6,793 nucleotides of DNA. Origin: Ruminococcus flavefaciens (GTDB lineage: Bacteria > Bacillota > Clostridia > Oscillospirales > Ruminococcaceae). The position numbers were made by a program, and so were the translations under genes. Numbering within the stretch: position 1 is the stretch's first letter; each line of letters starts with the position of its first letter. Under the pieces are notes generated by a model. That model saw only the letters and a program-made list of their open reading frames with translations. It had not been told where the DNA came from and ran no database searches. Positions 6,042-6,793 of the stretch are shown here, one piece after another. The DNA lies in NCBI GenBank assembly GCA_902792495.1, contig CADBAC010000066.1, forward strand, positions 1-6,793. The letters run 5' to 3'.

Positions 6042-6700
6042 TGGCTAATCTTGTTTTCGATTACGACGGTACTCTCCACAACTCAATGCTGACATACGCT
6101 CTCGCTTTCCGTGACACTATGAAGTGGCTTTCCGACAGCGGATACATCGCCGACAGAGAATACTCCGACAAGGAGATAAGCTACTGGCTGGGGTTCAATT
6201 CCACCGATATGTGGGGGAATTTCCATCCTGAGCTTGATATCACCATACGTGAAGCCGCACGCAAAAAGCTGGGCGAGAATATGGCTCACCGCCTTGACAG
6301 CGGCGAGGGAGCACTCTACACAGGCGCAGAGGAAATGCTGACTGCTATGAAAAACGCAGGCCATACCCTCATTTTCCTCAGTAATTGCCGTGTCCCATAT
6401 ATGCAGCGTGCGAAACGCCTGTTCCGGCTGGAAAGATGGTTCGACTATTTCTACTGCTGTGAGGACTACGATTTCATCCCCAAGTATGAGATATTCCGCA
6501 GATTCGCTCCCGATCACAAGGGCGAGTATATCATCATCGGCGACCGTTTCCACGATATCGAAACCGCCGCACAGAACGGACTGAGATCCATCGGCTGTGC
6601 TTACGGCTACGGCTCAAGGGAGGAACTCTCCAAAGCCGATATCATAGTGGAAAGCATAACCGATATACCGAATGCCGTCGAAAAGCTGACAAATGCATAA
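6041..6700 (+). CDS. HAD-superfamily phosphatase, candidate riboflavin-pathway phosphatase
   Basis: This 219-residue HAD hydrolase has all four motifs: motif I FDYDGT (nucleophile Asp7, acid/base Asp9), motif II FLSN (Ser114), motif III Lys148 (PKYEIF), and motif IV IIIGDRFHDIE (Asp168, Asp172). A helical cap insertion fits about residues 15-90, as in the phosphoglycolate-phosphatase-like subgroup. It overlaps ribH by 1 nt (TGATG), so it is part of the same transcript and probably coupled. Riboflavin synthesis needs a phosphatase that dephosphorylates the reduced ribitylaminopyrimidine phosphate, and known enzymes for this (E. coli YigB/YbjI, B. subtilis YcsE) are HAD proteins. That makes this step a reasonable but unproven assignment. 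Other options are FMN hydrolysis or a general sugar-phosphate phosphatase. Confidence 0.9.
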   Translation: MANLVFDYDGTLHNSMLTYALAFRDTMKWLSDSGYIADREYSDKEISYWLGFNSTDMWGNFHPELDITIREAARKKLGENMAHRLDSGEGALYTGAEEMLTAMKNAGHTLIFLSNCRVPYMQRAKRLFRLERWFDYFYCCEDYDFIPKYEIFRRFAPDHKGEYIIIGDRFHDIETAAQNGLRSIGCAYGYGSREELSKADIIVESITDIPNAVEKLTNA

Positions 6701-6763
6701 TAATAGGCACTGTTAACCGTGATGCTCGTATAGCAGTTTATATGTATTATTGAGGTAGACATT

Positions 6764-6793
6764 TTGAAGAAGATTCTTCTCGAATCTGTTTCC
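6764..6793 (+). CDS. Possible start of a further gene (cut by window end)
   Basis: TTG at 6764 opens a frame (start, then KKILLESVS) that runs off the window, with a plausible Shine-Dalgarno GAGGT at 6752-6756. Only ten codons are visible, so neither the start nor the product can be judged. The 63-nt spacer before it (6701-6763) is the longest non-coding stretch in the window. It is AT-rich and shows no convincing hairpin-plus-U-tract terminator or clear promoter. Confidence 0.3.
   Translation, partial: MKKILLESVS

Noticed and set aside
6083..6553. 156-codon minus-strand open frame opposite the HAD gene
   Set aside because: The plus strand encodes all four HAD motifs in order, so the antisense frame is a by-product of codon usage.
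6701..6763. Terminator or promoter after the HAD gene
   Set aside because: The AT-rich spacer has no GC-rich hairpin followed by a T-run, and possible -35/-10 matches are weak and badly spaced.
6767..6779. Short palindrome agaagattcttct near the window end
   Set aside because: Arms of only 6 bp in what is probably the start of a coding region; likely chance.

Overview
The window is a nearly gapless, single-direction (+) block built around a riboflavin (vitamin B2) biosynthesis operon: an unrecognised 3' gene end, ribD (frameshifted), ribE, two tandem deaminase-fold genes, ribBA, two tandem small membrane-protein genes, ribH, an HAD-family phosphatase gene, and possibly the first codons of another gene. 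Purine-rich Shine-Dalgarno sites, short gaps or 1-8 nt overlaps, and the Firmicutes-type order ribD-ribE-ribBA-ribH suggest a Firmicute. Moderate base composition and protein style fit Clostridia, perhaps a Ruminococcus-like gut or rumen bacterium. That placement is inference; no marker gene settles it.

Layout: 2-289 is the C-terminal end of an unknown protein. 309-1447 is ribD, which supplies the deaminase and reductase steps, but a perfect 17-bp tandem duplication (608-642) breaks its frame. Removing one copy restores the canonical DPNPMVSGKG motif and a 373-residue RibD. ribE (1447-2091) follows with a 1-nt overlap. Two paralogous genes (2107-2739, 2756-3391) encode TadA/guanine-deaminase-like domains with a shared C-terminal extension. 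The second keeps the full zinc/catalytic set; the first has lost the catalytic glutamate. ribBA (3384-4583) encodes fused DHBP synthase and GTP cyclohydrolase II. Two paralogous proteins with about three membrane segments and a soluble C-terminal domain follow (4593-5063, 5080-5556). ribH (5574-6041) encodes lumazine synthase, and an HAD hydrolase (6041-6700) overlaps it by 1 nt.

Together, RibBA makes both precursors from GTP and ribulose 5-phosphate, RibD deaminates and reduces the pyrimidine branch, an HAD phosphatase is needed to remove the phosphate (the last gene is a natural candidate), and RibH and RibE finish riboflavin. The canonical order is interrupted at exactly two places, ribE|ribBA and ribBA|ribH, and each insertion is a tandem paralogue pair of unknown function. 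These pairs and the ribD lesion are the most interesting content. No FMN riboswitch, promoter or convincing terminator was seen, so transcription probably enters from upstream of the window.
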